A stretch of DNA of 64,000 nucleotides from Heterocephalus glaber (GCF_000247695.1 NW_004624865.1:1572310-1636309); one strand, 5' to 3'. Counted from the stretch's first letter, positions 43,429 to 55,844 are shown. A program made the numbers and translations. Notes: generated by a model from the sequence alone, not told the origin.

Positions 43429-45469
43429 GCAGAGGTTCTAGTAACGTCCCCTGTCCCTGTTCCTTACACCCAAGTCCCTTGCTTCCTTACTTACAAGATT
43501 TTCAGTTTCTCAGGGATGTTCTACCTTGTTCCCATGTTTGCCTCAGCTAGACTCCACTTGGCAGATCTTAGACTCACAAGGTTTCTGAAGATAATGAAAC
43601 ATATGCCCTCAAGTTCCATCCTTCTCTGAACTAATCTTGCTCCAGCTTTTGGATCATTCACACTTTCAATACCTCCTTTTCCTTCAAGGGCAGCAGGAAC
43701 AGTCTTCCAGGTCATGACTTGCTTGGCTGTATTTCATTTTTCTTTGTTTTTTTCTTCTGCTGCTTTCAAGCAGGACTTGCTAAGATTTTATAAATGTGAA
43801 CCCACTTCATGAGCTAGACACAGCTTTTCTCTGCAGCACTCATGATCAGCTTTCTTTAGGGGCCTCATATCTTGTTTCCTAACATATTCCTCTAGCCTCT
43901 ACTTGAGACATGTAATGCTAATGAACTCTGGGTCTATGAAAGCATCCAGTCTTCAGACAAATCTTATTTACTCTCATCTTCCTGAATCTGAAGTCTCCAC
44001 CCAATAGCTATCCTTCCTTCCATCAAACATATAACTTAGTACCAAATTCAATATAGAGTTTATGCATATCTAATCTTTTCTAACCATATCATTGAAACAA
44101 TTGAAATATTCATCAGATCCCGGCATAGTGATTGTCATCCCACCTAAATGGGGAGAACAGGGAAGGGGCAGCAGTGAATCATATCCTCTTAAAATGTTCC
44201 CGATGATGCTGTGCACTTTCTTGACATTGTTCCCCCCATTTTTCTGGACTCAAATGGGTTCTACTTTTTATATCTAGTTGACATAGCTCTCTTGATATTA
44301 AAAGGTTGCTTTTCCAATTGTCCTTACTGTGAACAGATTTAAGAGGTATCTCTTTATAGTAAGCTGGAGGTATAGGGTATTTCCTCTGGAATCGCTGTTC
44401 CAAGTGTGCTCTTTGGGTTCTTGCTCCCTGCAAATGGGACAGCATTGTCCTGCCCCGTGTGTCCATGAGGGAATGGTGACTCTCAGAAGCATTGTTCGAA
44501 CAGCACTTCTACCTCATGTTCCATGCCACCCCTCCACACTTCCCAAGTGGAGGCAGAAAGACTGATGGAATGCTCAGAGTTTGAGATCCATTGTTCCAAT
44601 TTGGTCATTTAGGCAAGATTACAGAGACAAATAACGCTTTCCTAATGCCCAACCCTCCTTCTCTCTTCAGCAGCTGCCTTGAGTGCAGGGAATATTGGGT
44701 TTCATTCTGCTCTTCCATATACAAAATTTTGCAAGAGGCAGATGTATACCTGCGAGGGGAAGAGAGGGACAGGGAGAATGATGCCTGCATTTATCCATCT
44801 GCACTTTATGCACCCGGGTGGCTTTAATTTCTTAGAGTGTGGAAAGGAAGTAAAATAAAAAGTGCATGTGGCCAAGCTTGAAGCTATATCCTTCAATACA
44901 GAGGACCTAGCAATAACCATAAGTAAGGCCTGTCTCAGTTTCTCAATCAGTTTGGAGCTCAGAAAAAGGAGAGAAATGTGAATTATTTGTCTTGAAAATG
45001 GCAAACAGTTCTTCCTCTGCTAGGTCTCTTTGGATCTGAGTCCCCCATGCTGATGGAATAAGGGGAAAATGTCCCCCCTCTTTCAATAAAGAGCTATGGG
45101 GATCAATCCTCCCCTTCTTCCCGTCTGCATAGCTTCACCCCCAAGCTCACAACCTTTCTCAGGAGCAAATCCCTCTTTTCTTTCAGGTCAATTGAGACAC
45201 CATTCTTCAATATTTTCATTTATTCTCCCACAGCAATTGTTCTGAAAAAAAAAGATCTAATATCTTTTTTCTTTATGAACCAATACTATTCATTTTTAAA
45301 TCTCAGGTTAAATCTGACTTCTAGATGCTGAAAATTTTAAATGTTTCCTTCCATTACATTGCTTTCTATCTTTGTTGGCTGAAGAGGGAATTTCATTCTC
45401 TTATGTGATAAGCTTCACTACAATAATTAGAATGCTCTTTGGTACAAGCAATGCCAAATCCTACTTAAT
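43429..45469. other. unannotated DNA
   Basis: Apparently single-copy. I recognise no gene. Overlapping frames around 44179-44565 and 44591-45004 occur on both strands. Confidence 0.45.
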
Positions 45470-45486
45470 TTGGATTAAGTAAATTT

Positions 45487-45582
45487 CCTTTTCTTTTTTT
45501 TTTCTTTTGGTACCGGGGATCAAACTCGGGACCTTGAGCTTGCAAGGCAGGCGGTGGAACCACTGAGCTAAACCCCCGACCC
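45487..45582 (-). mobile_element. young ID-type SINE with perfect target duplication
   Basis: On the minus strand it reads GGGTCGGGGGTTTAGCTCAG (box A), a full-length CCTGCCTTGCAAGCTCAAGG interval, GAGTTTGATCCCCGGTACC (box B region) and an A-rich tail. A perfect 17-bp duplication, TTGGATTAAGTAAATTT, flanks it (45470-45486 and 45583-45599). Unlike the composite SINEs here it keeps the whole tRNA-like body, so it represents a separate SINE lineage with an RNA polymerase III internal promoter. Confidence 0.93.
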
Positions 45583-45599
45583 TTGGATTAAGTAAATTT

Positions 45600-46227
45600 A
45601 TCAGTTCACATTTCTAGATATCTGGAGGAAAGATAGGCTTTAAAATTAGCATAACCAGGGCTCCAGCTCCATTCTGGTTCCTTGGCACTGCTCTTCTGTG
45701 GGGACTGGTTTCCTTCTCTGCTGGCTTTTAGTAGCTCAGGTTCTTGCATCCATATATGGCAATGTCTGCAAGAAGAATAGACAGTCCCAGATATTTTTCC
45801 AGAGCACAAGGAAGAACTGTTCTAGAAAGTTCTGTAACTTTCTAGAATTTTCACGCATTAACTCTTAGTCTCTTGCTGATCCTAGAAGGAAGGAGGAATT
45901 GGATGTCAAACAACTGAAAATCTCTGTTTCTCTCCCAAATTTCTCTAAAGAAATTCATTGATAAAATTTCCTATAAGCCCACACTCTGTGTCTCTGAAAT
46001 GAAAGATGGCCAGCTTGACATCAACTCATAGCCAACTGATTCAAAGTGGCTGTGGGCCAGACCTATGGACCCAAGAGGTTCCAGAGACACTCTTTAACAT
46101 CAAAGGGAGCGAATCAGAAAAGACTAAGAAGAATCTATTTGAATTTGCCTTTACTCCTTTGTAGCACTAGTATTTTAAATGTAAAATCTTCATGTTAGTG
46201 ATCAGCTAATTATTGGTCTAGCCATTG
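45600..46227. other. unannotated DNA
   Basis: No recognised gene or transposon. Confidence 0.5.
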
Positions 46228-46751
46228 TATTAGTTAAGATTCTCTAGAGGAATAAAATCAATTGAAAATGAAATATATATATATATATGATTATGCAAGG
46301 GGATTTATTAGGTAGCTTATAGGATCAGAGGCAGGAGAGTCCACATGGCCATCTGTGTGCTGGAGAGCTGGAGGATCCAGTAAGTGCTCAGGTCAAGAAG
46401 ATGAAAGCCAGAGAACAAAATGGGTCAAGGATGCAGCTCCAGCAAAGTCAAGGCCTGAAAGCTCCCTGGAGAGTCATCAGTGTGAGTCTGCATCAGAAGG
46501 CTAGGAAACTGGAGACTGATGTCCAAAGGCAATGGTAAGGACTGGAGTTCTTCTAAAACAGGACCACTTCCTTCTTTCCTTTTTTATTCCCCAGGCTAGA
46601 AGCCTATTGGTTGGTTCCATTCATATCTGAGTCTGGACTTCCCCCTCAATTTGCTGGCCTATATGTCAATCATCCAGACACACCAAGAACTGTGCTTTAT
46701 GAATCTTCTAGGCATTTCTTTCAGGTTGACACATTATAATTAACAGTCACA
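46228..46751 (-). mobile_element. ERVL (MLT2-like) solo LTR
   Basis: Antisense LTR beginning (in + coordinates) TGTATTAGTTAAGATTCTCT, AGAGGAATAAAATCAATT, a short (TA)n, then GGGGATTTATTAGGTAGCTT, and ending TTCAGGTTGACACATTATAA then TTAACAGTCACA. On the minus strand this corresponds to TGTGACTGTTAATTATAATG at its start. Over 500 bp, so near full length. Confidence 0.8.
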
Positions 46752-48239
46752 TCCTGGGTATATAGTGGTGGTGGTTCCATGCATCAACAAAGCACAATAA
46801 TCCTGTGGGAAAAAAGATACAAATCTCCAAGAAAGCATAAACATTTGAAACCTGTCTCAGAAAGTTTGTGTGTATGTATATGCCTATGTACTACACACAC
46901 AAACACTTATCTCAGAGCTTGATTTCTGACACAGGAAGCTCTACCTCCCTATGGAGAAGAGAGAATATTAGGCCCTAGGATAGGTAGGTTGCAGACCATG
47001 TTTGGGGAGAAAACAGTTGCCCAATCTTGGGTTTCAACAGAGAAAAAAATCCTTCTCTTTTGTGTTCATCTAGGTTCTCCAGGAAGAAGACACTAAGACA
47101 TGACTAAATGTATAAGGATTTTATTCATGAAAGTAGCCATGTAGAAATATGTACAGCCAGGGCAGGTCAAGAAAACAGAAGAAATATTATACAAGTCTGA
47201 AGAGCAATGAAGTAGAAAATAAGTTGGGTGGAAATGTTCAAGACTACTGTGCTGCTTAAGAAGAGTCAGAGAAGAGTCGGCAAAGGTAATAGCCTTTGAC
47301 AGTTAGCTGACAGGTGTATCTTACATCTCCTAGGCATAGTCACCATCACCTCCCTGCTTGGGTTGCCATAGAGGCAGAGTCTTGTACAACTACGTACCAA
47401 TCTGAGCAAAAGGAAAATCAATAATACCAACCTTTGTAAAATTTTCTATATTTTATTCATTATGAATATTTTGTAATAATTTTGATTTTTAAAAGATTGC
47501 ATCAAATGTTATTCATCATATTCATTATTAAATTTTTTGGCACCCCTGAAGTTTTTCACCCCTGATCTAAGCCAGGTGAGTGCAAAGTAGCCCTGAAGAG
47601 TTTGTGCTCAGTGCAAACCCTCTGATGGGTGTTGAGGCTCAGAGCCCTGGGTCAATCACACTCTCTGTAGCTGGAGGCCTGTGACTGCATTTTTGTGGCT
47701 GCTGTGGCCTCTCTTTGGAAGGAAGAAGTGAGAGGTCTGGAGAAAGCACCCATCTAGATGACTATTAGTGACAATAACCAGCACATCCCTAAGAAGCAGA
47801 AAAGTTTGTTCAGTCTTTTCTTTGATGAGCTGGGGCAGAAATGCAGGAGGAGACAGAGAAGTGGGATGGGGCAGAGGCAGCTGAAGAGATCTTTGAAAGA
47901 TTCCTGGAAGAGGAATAAATAAAATTAGATGCATAAAATATTTAATAAGGGTTTGAATCTTTTGGATTTGGAGGAAATGGCTGACTATTGAAATAAGGTG
48001 ACTAAATAAATAGAGCCCATAATTGAGAATCTGTTTCTATAGTCAGACATGTCCATATAGAATGGGCAGTTGACCCTTTGCCATAGGCAATTGTTGGCCC
48101 TGGAGGAAATTTTTGACCCTGAAACTCTAAAACTGACTACATAGCTCTCAGTTGAGGTTGGGATTTATAAGTGTTTTTTGGGGTGTAGTAAATTCAATGT
48201 ATGTGGGACTTTAGATAAGAGAATCATGATTTCTTCCTG
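46752..48239. other. unannotated DNA, partly LTR-like
   Basis: About 47065-47160 (TCATCTAGGTTCTCCAGGAA, AAATGTATAAGGATTTTATT) has the look of an antisense LTR end but could not be assigned. About 47440-47570 is AT-rich. No gene was recognised. Confidence 0.35.
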
Positions 48240-48425
48240 AGAATCAGGGACCAACACAACACTTCCTTCAGGAAACCTCATCTGACCTCCTCTGACTCCT
48301 TCAGTGTGTGGACTGGTTTTTGTTTCTGACTGATATCTGTGTTACAGTGCTGAGGATAACAAAGATTGGCACACACAAGACAATCAATAAACATTTATGG
48401 AAAGAATATATGATTGGTTGAACAT
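48240..48425 (+). mobile_element. L2 relic
   Basis: ACACTTCCTTCAGGAAACCT, CATCTGACCTCCTCTGACTC, then GACTGATATCTGTGTTACAG and GACAATCAATAAACATTTAT follow the order of the L2 3' region. Confidence 0.6.
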
Positions 48426-48582
48426 ATGGGAGGAATCTTAAATGGGTAAAGATTCTGGGATGAAACACCAGGCAGCATTAGGAGGAAAAATATTGAAGTT
48501 CCGGAACATTGAACTGTGGAAAACAGTGAATAGTTCAGAGTAGAAGCAAAAAGAGTGGCATGAGAAGACAGTATCAAAAGGA

Positions 48583-48766
48583 AAGCTGGGTGTGATGGGA
48601 CATACCTGTAATCTCAGCACTGTGAGAGGCTAAGGCAGGAATATCATAAGTTTGAGCTCAGCCCAGGCAATTTAGCAACTTAGCAAGACCTTGTTTCAAA
48701 ATTTAAAAGCAAAACAAGAAAAAAAGGCTGGGGGATAGCTCATGGCCAAAGCCCTGGGTTTCGTCC
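48583..48766 (+). mobile_element. composite B1-ID SINE
   Basis: AGCTGGGTGTGATGGGACAT, ACCTGTAATCTCAGCACTGT, TTGAGCTCAGCCCAGGCAAT, AGCAAGACCTTGTTTCAAAA, then GGCTGGGGGATAGCTCATGG and AAAGCCCTGGGTTTCGTCC. Confidence 0.87.
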
Positions 48767-49218
48767 TATGTAAAATTTTGAAATCTGGGGAACGTTGGAC
48801 TTTTCCTCCATGGAATGGGAGTGGAGGAGCTTGGCAGATTTCTTTCAGATTTTTTTCTCAGGGTAGCTCTTCAGTATGACTTGCTAAGTGCTAACTGGGA
48901 CTCCAAGGTGGTTATGATGAGATCAAGTTCACTCTTCTCTTCCTAAACCAGGAATGAGACAAACACTTGCAGCAATATTCTTCCTCACCTTAATTTTTAG
49001 ATCTCAGCTTCTTATACCTGGTGTGCTCAGCCTGTGTGAGTCTTTGTTGATCAAGAAATCTGCTGGATTTCAGCAATACCTGGATTAGAATTACAGTGCA
49101 GAACTGGAACTAAGAGCAGATGCCCTGTTTTTAGTGATACACCATTTTACCCATTGATATTGATAACCACCCCCAGGAGAAAGAGAAGAATCACACATTT
49201 ATCACAAATGTTAGTTGA
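48767..49218. other. unannotated DNA
   Basis: No recognised gene or transposon. Confidence 0.5.
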
Positions 49219-49220
49219 TA

Positions 49221-49776
49221 CAAGAGATGATCAAAATATATGCCAAATGTTTAAATTTTAAAAATGTATTCAGTAAAAGACACATTGTCATTAGTACTTC
49301 TCAAAATAATCCTCTCACTTCAAACACACTGATCCCATCATCCTTGCCACTTTCTGAAGCAGCTCTGGAGTCCTGTTTCCTAAGTGACTTTATGAGGTGT
49401 GATCAAAGCTACTGTGAATGCTATTGCCAAGTGCCATCCAAAGGAAAGTCAGGCTCCTAAAAAGATTATGTTGTGTCTTCATCCCTTCTACTCACCAGAT
49501 CTGGTACAGTACAACTTCTAGCACTTAATCAAAGTCAAAATGACCGTGAAAGGGAAACACTTTGAATTGATTCAGGACATCAAGACAGCCTGGACAGTGC
49601 AACTAAAGACACTCATGAAAGAGGACTCCTGAGCTGCTTCAGAAAGCAGCAAGAACAATGGGATTTGTGTGTTTGAAGTGAGGGGGAGGATTTTGAGGGT
49701 GATTCGTGGCAATGTGTCTTTTACTGTAATAATTGTAAAAATTTAAACATTCATTGTATTTTTTGATCACATCTCC
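49221..49776 (+). mobile_element. compound mariner element, copy 3
   Basis: A 556-bp element between TA sites (49219-49220 and 49777-49778), beginning CAAGAGATGATCAAAATATA and ending TATTTTTTGATCACATCTCC. The left arm (49221 to about 49393) carries the transposase 3' end in antisense (TCCCATCATCCTTGCCACTT, GCAGCTCTGGAGTCCTGTTT). The right arm (about 49602-49776) carries it in sense (GAGGACTCCTGAGCTGCTTC). At 49394-49409 lies the clearest internal relic terminal repeat, GAGGTGTGATCAAAGC. Sense transposase wording (GTCAAAATGACCGTGAAAGG, TTCAGGACATCAAGACAGCC) occupies 49530-49600, with stops. Opposite orientation to copies 1 and 2. Confidence 0.87.
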
Positions 49777-49778
49777 TA

Positions 49779-52700
49779 CACATCCCTTTATTTTTTTTTT
49801 AACTTAGAACTAAGAAAAGGAATGATTTTCCTTCCACTTGATAAACTCCATGTTGGAAGGAGGCCAGTTTGGATGTGGATGGCTGTTTCTGCCCACTCAT
49901 GCTGCAGGTACTGAAAGGAAGTCTCTGAAGCCTCCTCCCTTAGCTCCTACCCTTTCTTTAACCCCTTGCTCAGACACTTACCTCCATTCTCTTTGCTTTC
50001 CATAAGTTTGTTTCCAGCACATGCAGATTGATCATCCATGTGGACAAGGTGCTTAGCTTTTTTACTTGGCTTCCATACCCTGCGTTTCTTTTCAGAGTAC
50101 TTTCTTAGTTCTGTAAGCCACAAAGCCATAGGCAGTGGACAGATAATGTGTGACCTCCTGTATTTTCAGGCATCTGGGACATGAAAAATTAGTTTCATTC
50201 TTAGGCCTCACAAAATTTTCTTGTAGAGAAGATTTTAAACAATAAAATGGAGATTTTTGAAAAAAGTCAAGTGAAGAATTAATGAAGAATTTAGGGTTTC
50301 TTCCTAGTTTTCAGATTTAAAATATTTTAAACTTTTTCCTTGTGCATGATGCCAAAGTACATCAGATGGCATAAACAGCCTTCCTGGCAACTGAATTGGC
50401 TCTGAGAGTAGTCATTTATCTCCTTTAATTCTGCCTAAGGTGTGGTAGGGGTTGCTACACAACAGGCAATGGGCAACAGCACATGTGCTGGTGCTAGTCC
50501 TCCTGAGATCCATCCATATAGTTCTCACTGCCTCCTCTTGGTGAGTATGAAAACTGAGGTTCCAGGAGGATCTGTAACATCCCTGTAGCTGGTAAATAAT
50601 GACTCACTAAGCTGGTAAATAATGACTCTCAAATTCTAAATCAGTGTTTGACTTGTGTGTCTGACTCTACTTTCCTCTGTACTCACTACTGACAAATTTT
50701 GACTACTATATTTTTGATTGACATTGGAGAGCTTATTTCCAGAGAAATCATTCTTATCTATAAATTTATGTATGTATGTCTTTGGATTAGTCACCAGTAG
50801 ACATGAAGAACAGTGACCAGCTTGCTCAAATACTATTAGGGTTGGTTTTGACCAGGACAGAATAGTACTTGCTCCATCTTATTAGTCAGTCTACTCACCC
50901 AAGCTTTGTAATAAATTTTAGCTAGCACTCCTGTGGATGCTAATTCTGTTTTTTTTAACCTGCAAGTGAATGATATCTAAAAAGATTTAAAGATTTGCTT
51001 AACTTCAAAAGAATCAAAGAGAAATTTCCAACTTTACCACTGCTACTGAAACTCCACAAAAAAGGCAAAGCAAGATCCCTCAAGGTCACATAAAATTTTT
51101 TCTTTTGGTAACAACAGAGTCTATAGCTTCTTGTGACAAAGGATAATAGGTTTGCTTTGAATTAAGACTGTATTACACTGAATGGGCTTTGTTTTCCATT
51201 TTAAAATGTGACTTGTATTATTATTCCAGGTACAGGAAATGATGTCTATTTTGGGGGCTTATGAAACTGGTGAGTACAGCATCATTTATAAGAACTGATC
51301 TCTGTATAATATCTTCTGCTATTAAAACTATATGCACTTAAATATTTATAATGAGGAAAGTATTATTCAGCATCTTAAATGCATTATTAACAGTCTCTAA
51401 ATACGTCTTCTAAATCAATTACAGTGTGTATCATACCTCTGCCATTGGAATTTACCTTCTGGTTTCAGTTATTATGTTTGACGACAAGAAGCGATGGGTC
51501 CCCAAGGAATACTGTGACCCAGATTCAGTTTCCATATGTTCAGTGCTTCCTGAGGTTTTCATATCTGTTCCATTGCTTAGTACTCATGTGTGTACTCTGA
51601 GTCATATAAAATTAAAACTCCTCATTATGAGATTTCAGAAAATATTAAAGGAAGACAGCATTTGACTGGGAATTGACAGCATTGACTGGGAATTGTGTGC
51701 TCATCCTGGACTTGCTTGGTACCTCAGAAAATTCCCTTTAAACTTCATTTTCTTTGTCTATGGAATGAGGAGTTTGAAGAGATGCTCTGTTTCTTCCTGA
51801 CCATGGAGACATTAGGACCCTCACCACCCAAGGTGAGGGAAGGCAGCTACCAGGAACTGGAGAAAGTCTGGCTGATGCTGCACATGCTGTGACTGAAAGA
51901 TCTAATATTCAGAAAACATCCATAGACAAGTGTACTGGTCCTGTAGGGGTGGAGGCAGTGATCATATTACAGCTTTGTCATTAGAACCGGCTTAGAAATA
52001 AATGGATCATCACATTCCTGGTCATCCTGGAGCTGGAAATAATATGGTTCTTAAGAATAGAGAGAGGGAGATTTCTTAACCTGCCTGGTGAAAGAGTTGA
52101 ACCTGGACTCACAGATTTGCGGGTGGATGGAAAGTGTGTTGAGTATGGAGAGACTTGGCTCCAGGTAAGAATTAGGTAGGGGTGGGAGAGAAATATGGGA
52201 TTTGGTTTGTGCTTTGGGGTGTGAGAGTGCTAAGTTATCCTTGGTCTTCAAATGGTGTCTTGTAGACAGAGCTCTGGTCTGAGTTATGATGCGGGAAATT
52301 ACAGAGTGGTGTCTGGTATTGGTCTCTCTGGTCAGGCCAAGGTATCAGGGAGGACAGTGTCGGTGTTAGGCATCCCTGGTCACAAAAGAAGTGGGAGAGG
52401 ATCCCAGGTTCCAGTGTTAAAGGTCCAGAGGGACTTATTCCAGTGCCCATGAGAAGCAACTTCCTGCATGGCTCTTAAATCTACTGAATGAAGTCAGGAT
52501 ATGGATCTGAAGGGGACAAGAGAGGCAAGATCGACACCATGCTGAACATCTGCAGTTATAGCAGGAATGGGAGACCGTTAAAGTCTTTTGATCCTGGGAC
52601 TGATATGTTACTCTTACTTCTCATAGAAGAAATTCTGGAGGCAGCATGGAGACTTATGAAGGATGAGATGGGAAGTAGCCCAAAACCATGCTATTCATGC

Positions 52701-53664
52701 TCTGTTAGGCTTAGTAAATGCCAGGCGCTCGATTTGGAGCTTTAGATTTCTCAAGTAAAATTGACCTGCACATTTCAAACTTTCATTTTTGTCTCCAAGT
52801 GGTCCATAGCCCCTATTCCCTCTAAATTCTTCCACAATGCACAGGAAAGTTGAATCACTATTTCACATTTTCATTTACCATAATGCCAACTCTCACTATC
52901 TGAAGGTTTCCAAGAAATGATAAGGCATGGAAATGTGGCTAAACACACATGTGTGTTCATGCCTACAAAGATGCACACACCTATCAATGTGCATGTCCTA
53001 CCACGTGTGGATTGGGTTTTACAACATGATATCCCAAGTGCATTAGGAAAAGCACAGCCCAGCAAATATCAGTGCTTTTGATGTAGCCCTGTGCAAGTAG
53101 CTGTTTAGCTCTGGACAGATCACAATTTTCCTGGGTCTCTATGCCTTGTCTGTCAAATGGAGATGGAGAATGAATTAGACCTCTAAGAGCCTTATCAGAT
53201 CTAATGTTTTTATTTTCTAATCCTTTCCATCATATCTTCAAGCCCTTACACACTGCACAGATACTGTTAATTGTTAAAGTTCCATGGCATGCTGTATCTT
53301 TGGATAGGAAAAACAAATGAGAAATAAAAGGGAAGAGAATATATTAAATTTGACCCTGGAGGTTTCATTTTGTAAAATATTTCCAAAATGGCATGAGCAA
53401 GCAAAAAATAATCTAAGCAAATAGCAGATAGACCTTTTACCATGGAAACCATGAGACAATAGACATTGTGCTGTAGAAATGAATGAAGTCGACAGTATGA
53501 ACATGTAATATGCTGTGGAGAAATTTCTGCCTTACAGGAAGGATGGGGAAAATATGATCTTTTGGCATCTGCACATTAATAAGGGATGAAGGGCTGAATC
53601 TGGAAATATGAGGGCATTGTATTCACTTATATTAAAACCAGACAAATGTTGATAAATGTCAGAG
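49779..53664. other. long mostly single-copy stretch
   Basis: About 50535-50690 is an antisense MIR with an internal 23-bp-period duplication. About 53095-53210 (TAGCTCTGGACAGATCACAA, TGTCTGTCAAATGGAGATG) is a sense MIR. Otherwise this is the longest stretch without an obvious transposon. No convincing gene was found; one weak splice-bounded candidate is discussed in the findings (51230-51269). Confidence 0.5.
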
Positions 53665-53872
53665 CAGGGTTTTCTGACAGCAGTGCTATTTATGTTTGGG
53701 GGCCATATAATTCTTTGTTGTGAGATGCTGCCCTGTGCTTTGCAGCATATTTTGTTGCACCCCCCAGCCACATAGTAGATGCCAGTCACAGTAAGCCCCC
53801 TCTCTTCCCAGGGGTGGAAATAAAAAATATCTCCAGACTACTGAATGTGCCCCAGGGGACAAAATTGCCTAC
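53665..53872 (+). mobile_element. MER20-like hAT relic
   Basis: GACAGCAGTGCTATTTATGT, GGGGGCCATATAATTCTTTG, TTGTGAGATGCTGCCCTGTG, CACATAGTAGATGCCAGTCA, AATATCTCCAGACTACTGAA and TGTGCCCCAGGGGACAAAAT follow the MER20 order closely. It is an ancient, inactive, mammal-wide non-autonomous element. Confidence 0.75.
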
Positions 53873-53899
53873 TGTGTTAAAGTGAAGCTTGTAAAAAGT

Positions 53900-54060
53900 A
53901 AGCAAGCTGAGGTTTTAGAGCCAGGCAGAACTGGTTTGATTTTTGTCTCTGCTGTATAGTCGATGTGTGACTTTGGACGAGTTACCTGCCCTGTTTTCTC
54001 CATATGCACAATGGAGATAATGCTGACAACCTCACAGTACAGTCTAAGGATCTGGTGAAA
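53900..54060 (+). mobile_element. MIR relic
   Basis: TTTTAGAGCCAGGCAGAACT, GTGTGACTTTGGACGAGTTA, CCTGCCCTGTTTTCTCCATA and AATGGAGATAATGCTGACAA match MIR in order. Confidence 0.78.
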
Positions 54061-54249
54061 CAAGATTATCCTTGCAAAGTATCCAGAATACAGGTTCCTG
54101 GTGCAGGAAATCCATTCTGGTGATTATTAGAGAAAAGGAGACTGAAAATCCTAGTCTAGTTCATCAAAAGTGGTTTTCATCTATACATGGGTGAGGAACT
54201 AATGTTACAACACAGAATGTTCATTGCATCTTTAGTCACAGAGTGAAGA

Positions 54250-54560
54250 AAAGAGCAGAGATGATATTTACTGAGTACCTAGTATTAAACATTGTGTGCT
54301 CTTTACCTAGATCACCTCCTTAAGTTTTCTTTTCTTTTGTTTTCATTTTTTATTAGTACATGCTTGTAGAACATAATGATTACATTCATTGTGGAGAGTT
54401 GGTACACACATAACAAATCTTAGTTCTCTTTTCTCCCTTCCCCTCCTCTCCCTTTAATCTCTGTGGTATCTACTTTAGGGGCAATTTTCAGATGAGACAA
54501 CTGAGGTTTAGAGAGAGAAAATAGTCCATCTAGAGCCACATAGAATGTTCGTTTTGCTCA
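54250..54560 (-). mobile_element. MIR split by an L1 tail
   Basis: The left part (TTTACTGAGTACCTAGTATT, CTTTACCTAGATCACCTCCT) and the right part (GGTATCTACTTTAGGGGCAA, CAGATGAGACAACTGAGG, AGAGCCACATAGAATG) are consecutive pieces of one antisense MIR. They are separated by 54330-54455. Confidence 0.72.
54330..54455 (-). mobile_element. very short L1 3' tail (antisense)
   Basis: TTTTTATTAGTACATGCTTG, ATAATGATTACATTCATTGT, CAAATCTTAGTTCTCTTTTC and a C/T-rich tract is the antisense end of an L1 3'UTR. It starts with a T-rich run (the A tail) and is inserted into the MIR. Confidence 0.65.
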
Positions 54561-55844
54561 ATTTCAGAGCCCATGATTTCAGTTTCTCCAAAGATGGCAG
54601 TGGCAGCCAGGATATGGAATTGAAAACACTACATTTGGATCAGAGGAAGATTAACAGGAATTTGAAAGGGAATGACTTTACCAGCAACGTCTTACTTGGC
54701 TATAAATAACTGTAGCTGAAGGAGTTTATTTCATGTCACTGAGTTACAAGGACAACTGCTCAGAGAGGCAGAAAATACAGATATTCTAGCATGTACTCAG
54801 GGCACATGAAAAGCTAACGCTATGCATTTAATTTATTCTAATATTTGATTTAAAATGCAGTTATTGAGATTCTCCTTTGTCAGCTTTCTTCTGCAAAAGC
54901 TGTGTCTGTGAGAAATCTTCCTTGTGGTCTTCCTTGGCCCCAATCTTTCACGCTGGTCAAGGGGAAAGCCCTGATTCATGAGTCAGAGAATTGGGTCGCA
55001 TTGCTTTTGAAATACTGGTGCATGGTAGGAATGGTTTCCAATTACCATGAACTGAATGTACAACCCTCATCCTGTTCTATTTAAATAACTGCTGAATTGC
55101 CAGGTCTGGCTTCCTGTTTCTCACTCCCCAAACAAGCAAATAATGGAAAGAGGGAAAAGCATCAGCATCTGTAATAAATAACCATACAACCTAGTGGTGG
55201 AACCTCATTCCCTGCTCACAGTTCTTCACCTCCACCAACCATTTCCTAACAGCAACTCTAAAAATAAGAGTTGCCTTTTCTATGTAAAATTTGGAGTCCA
55301 GACTTAAATTTGGGTTGCACAGTTAGGAATGTTCATAGCAGCATGTTGCAGGGGGAAACATCATTGATTTTGGAGTCCAACAGGCTTGCATTAAATTCCA
55401 CCTCCACTGTCAGCCAGGGTTGTCAACAGAAATAACTCTCACTTCTTGGACTTTGAATTCCATGGTGTTTGGACCTGGACAAAGCCAGGCAATCTCTGTC
55501 AGCATCTGTCAAATAGTCAAGCGTCCTACCACTGGTGAGATGAGAGTCTGGAGAATGGATGAGCATACAGCCTCTAGCATGGCTTCCAATGCGCAGCGGG
55601 CATTTAGTAAAGGGACATTGTTTCATTAATGTCAATTTCCTTGTTAGACACAGACCTATAATAGACTGTCTTTCAATGTATGTTACAAAATATACAGAGC
55701 TTTTGATAGGCAAGCTACGCCACCGGCAGGTATGCAGACCAGTTTTTAGAAAGAGAAATGCAAAGTTAGCCAGAGGCTGACTTCCTTTGAGAATGACGTA
55801 ATCAAGTTTGTGGCTGCATTATGACATAGGGTGGTATATATAAT
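54561..55844. other. unannotated DNA
   Basis: No recognised gene or transposon. Confidence 0.5.

Noticed and set aside
45487..45582. tRNA gene candidate
   Set aside because: Box A and box B are present, but it has an A-rich tail, target duplication and no cloverleaf stems that I could pair. It is an ID-type SINE.
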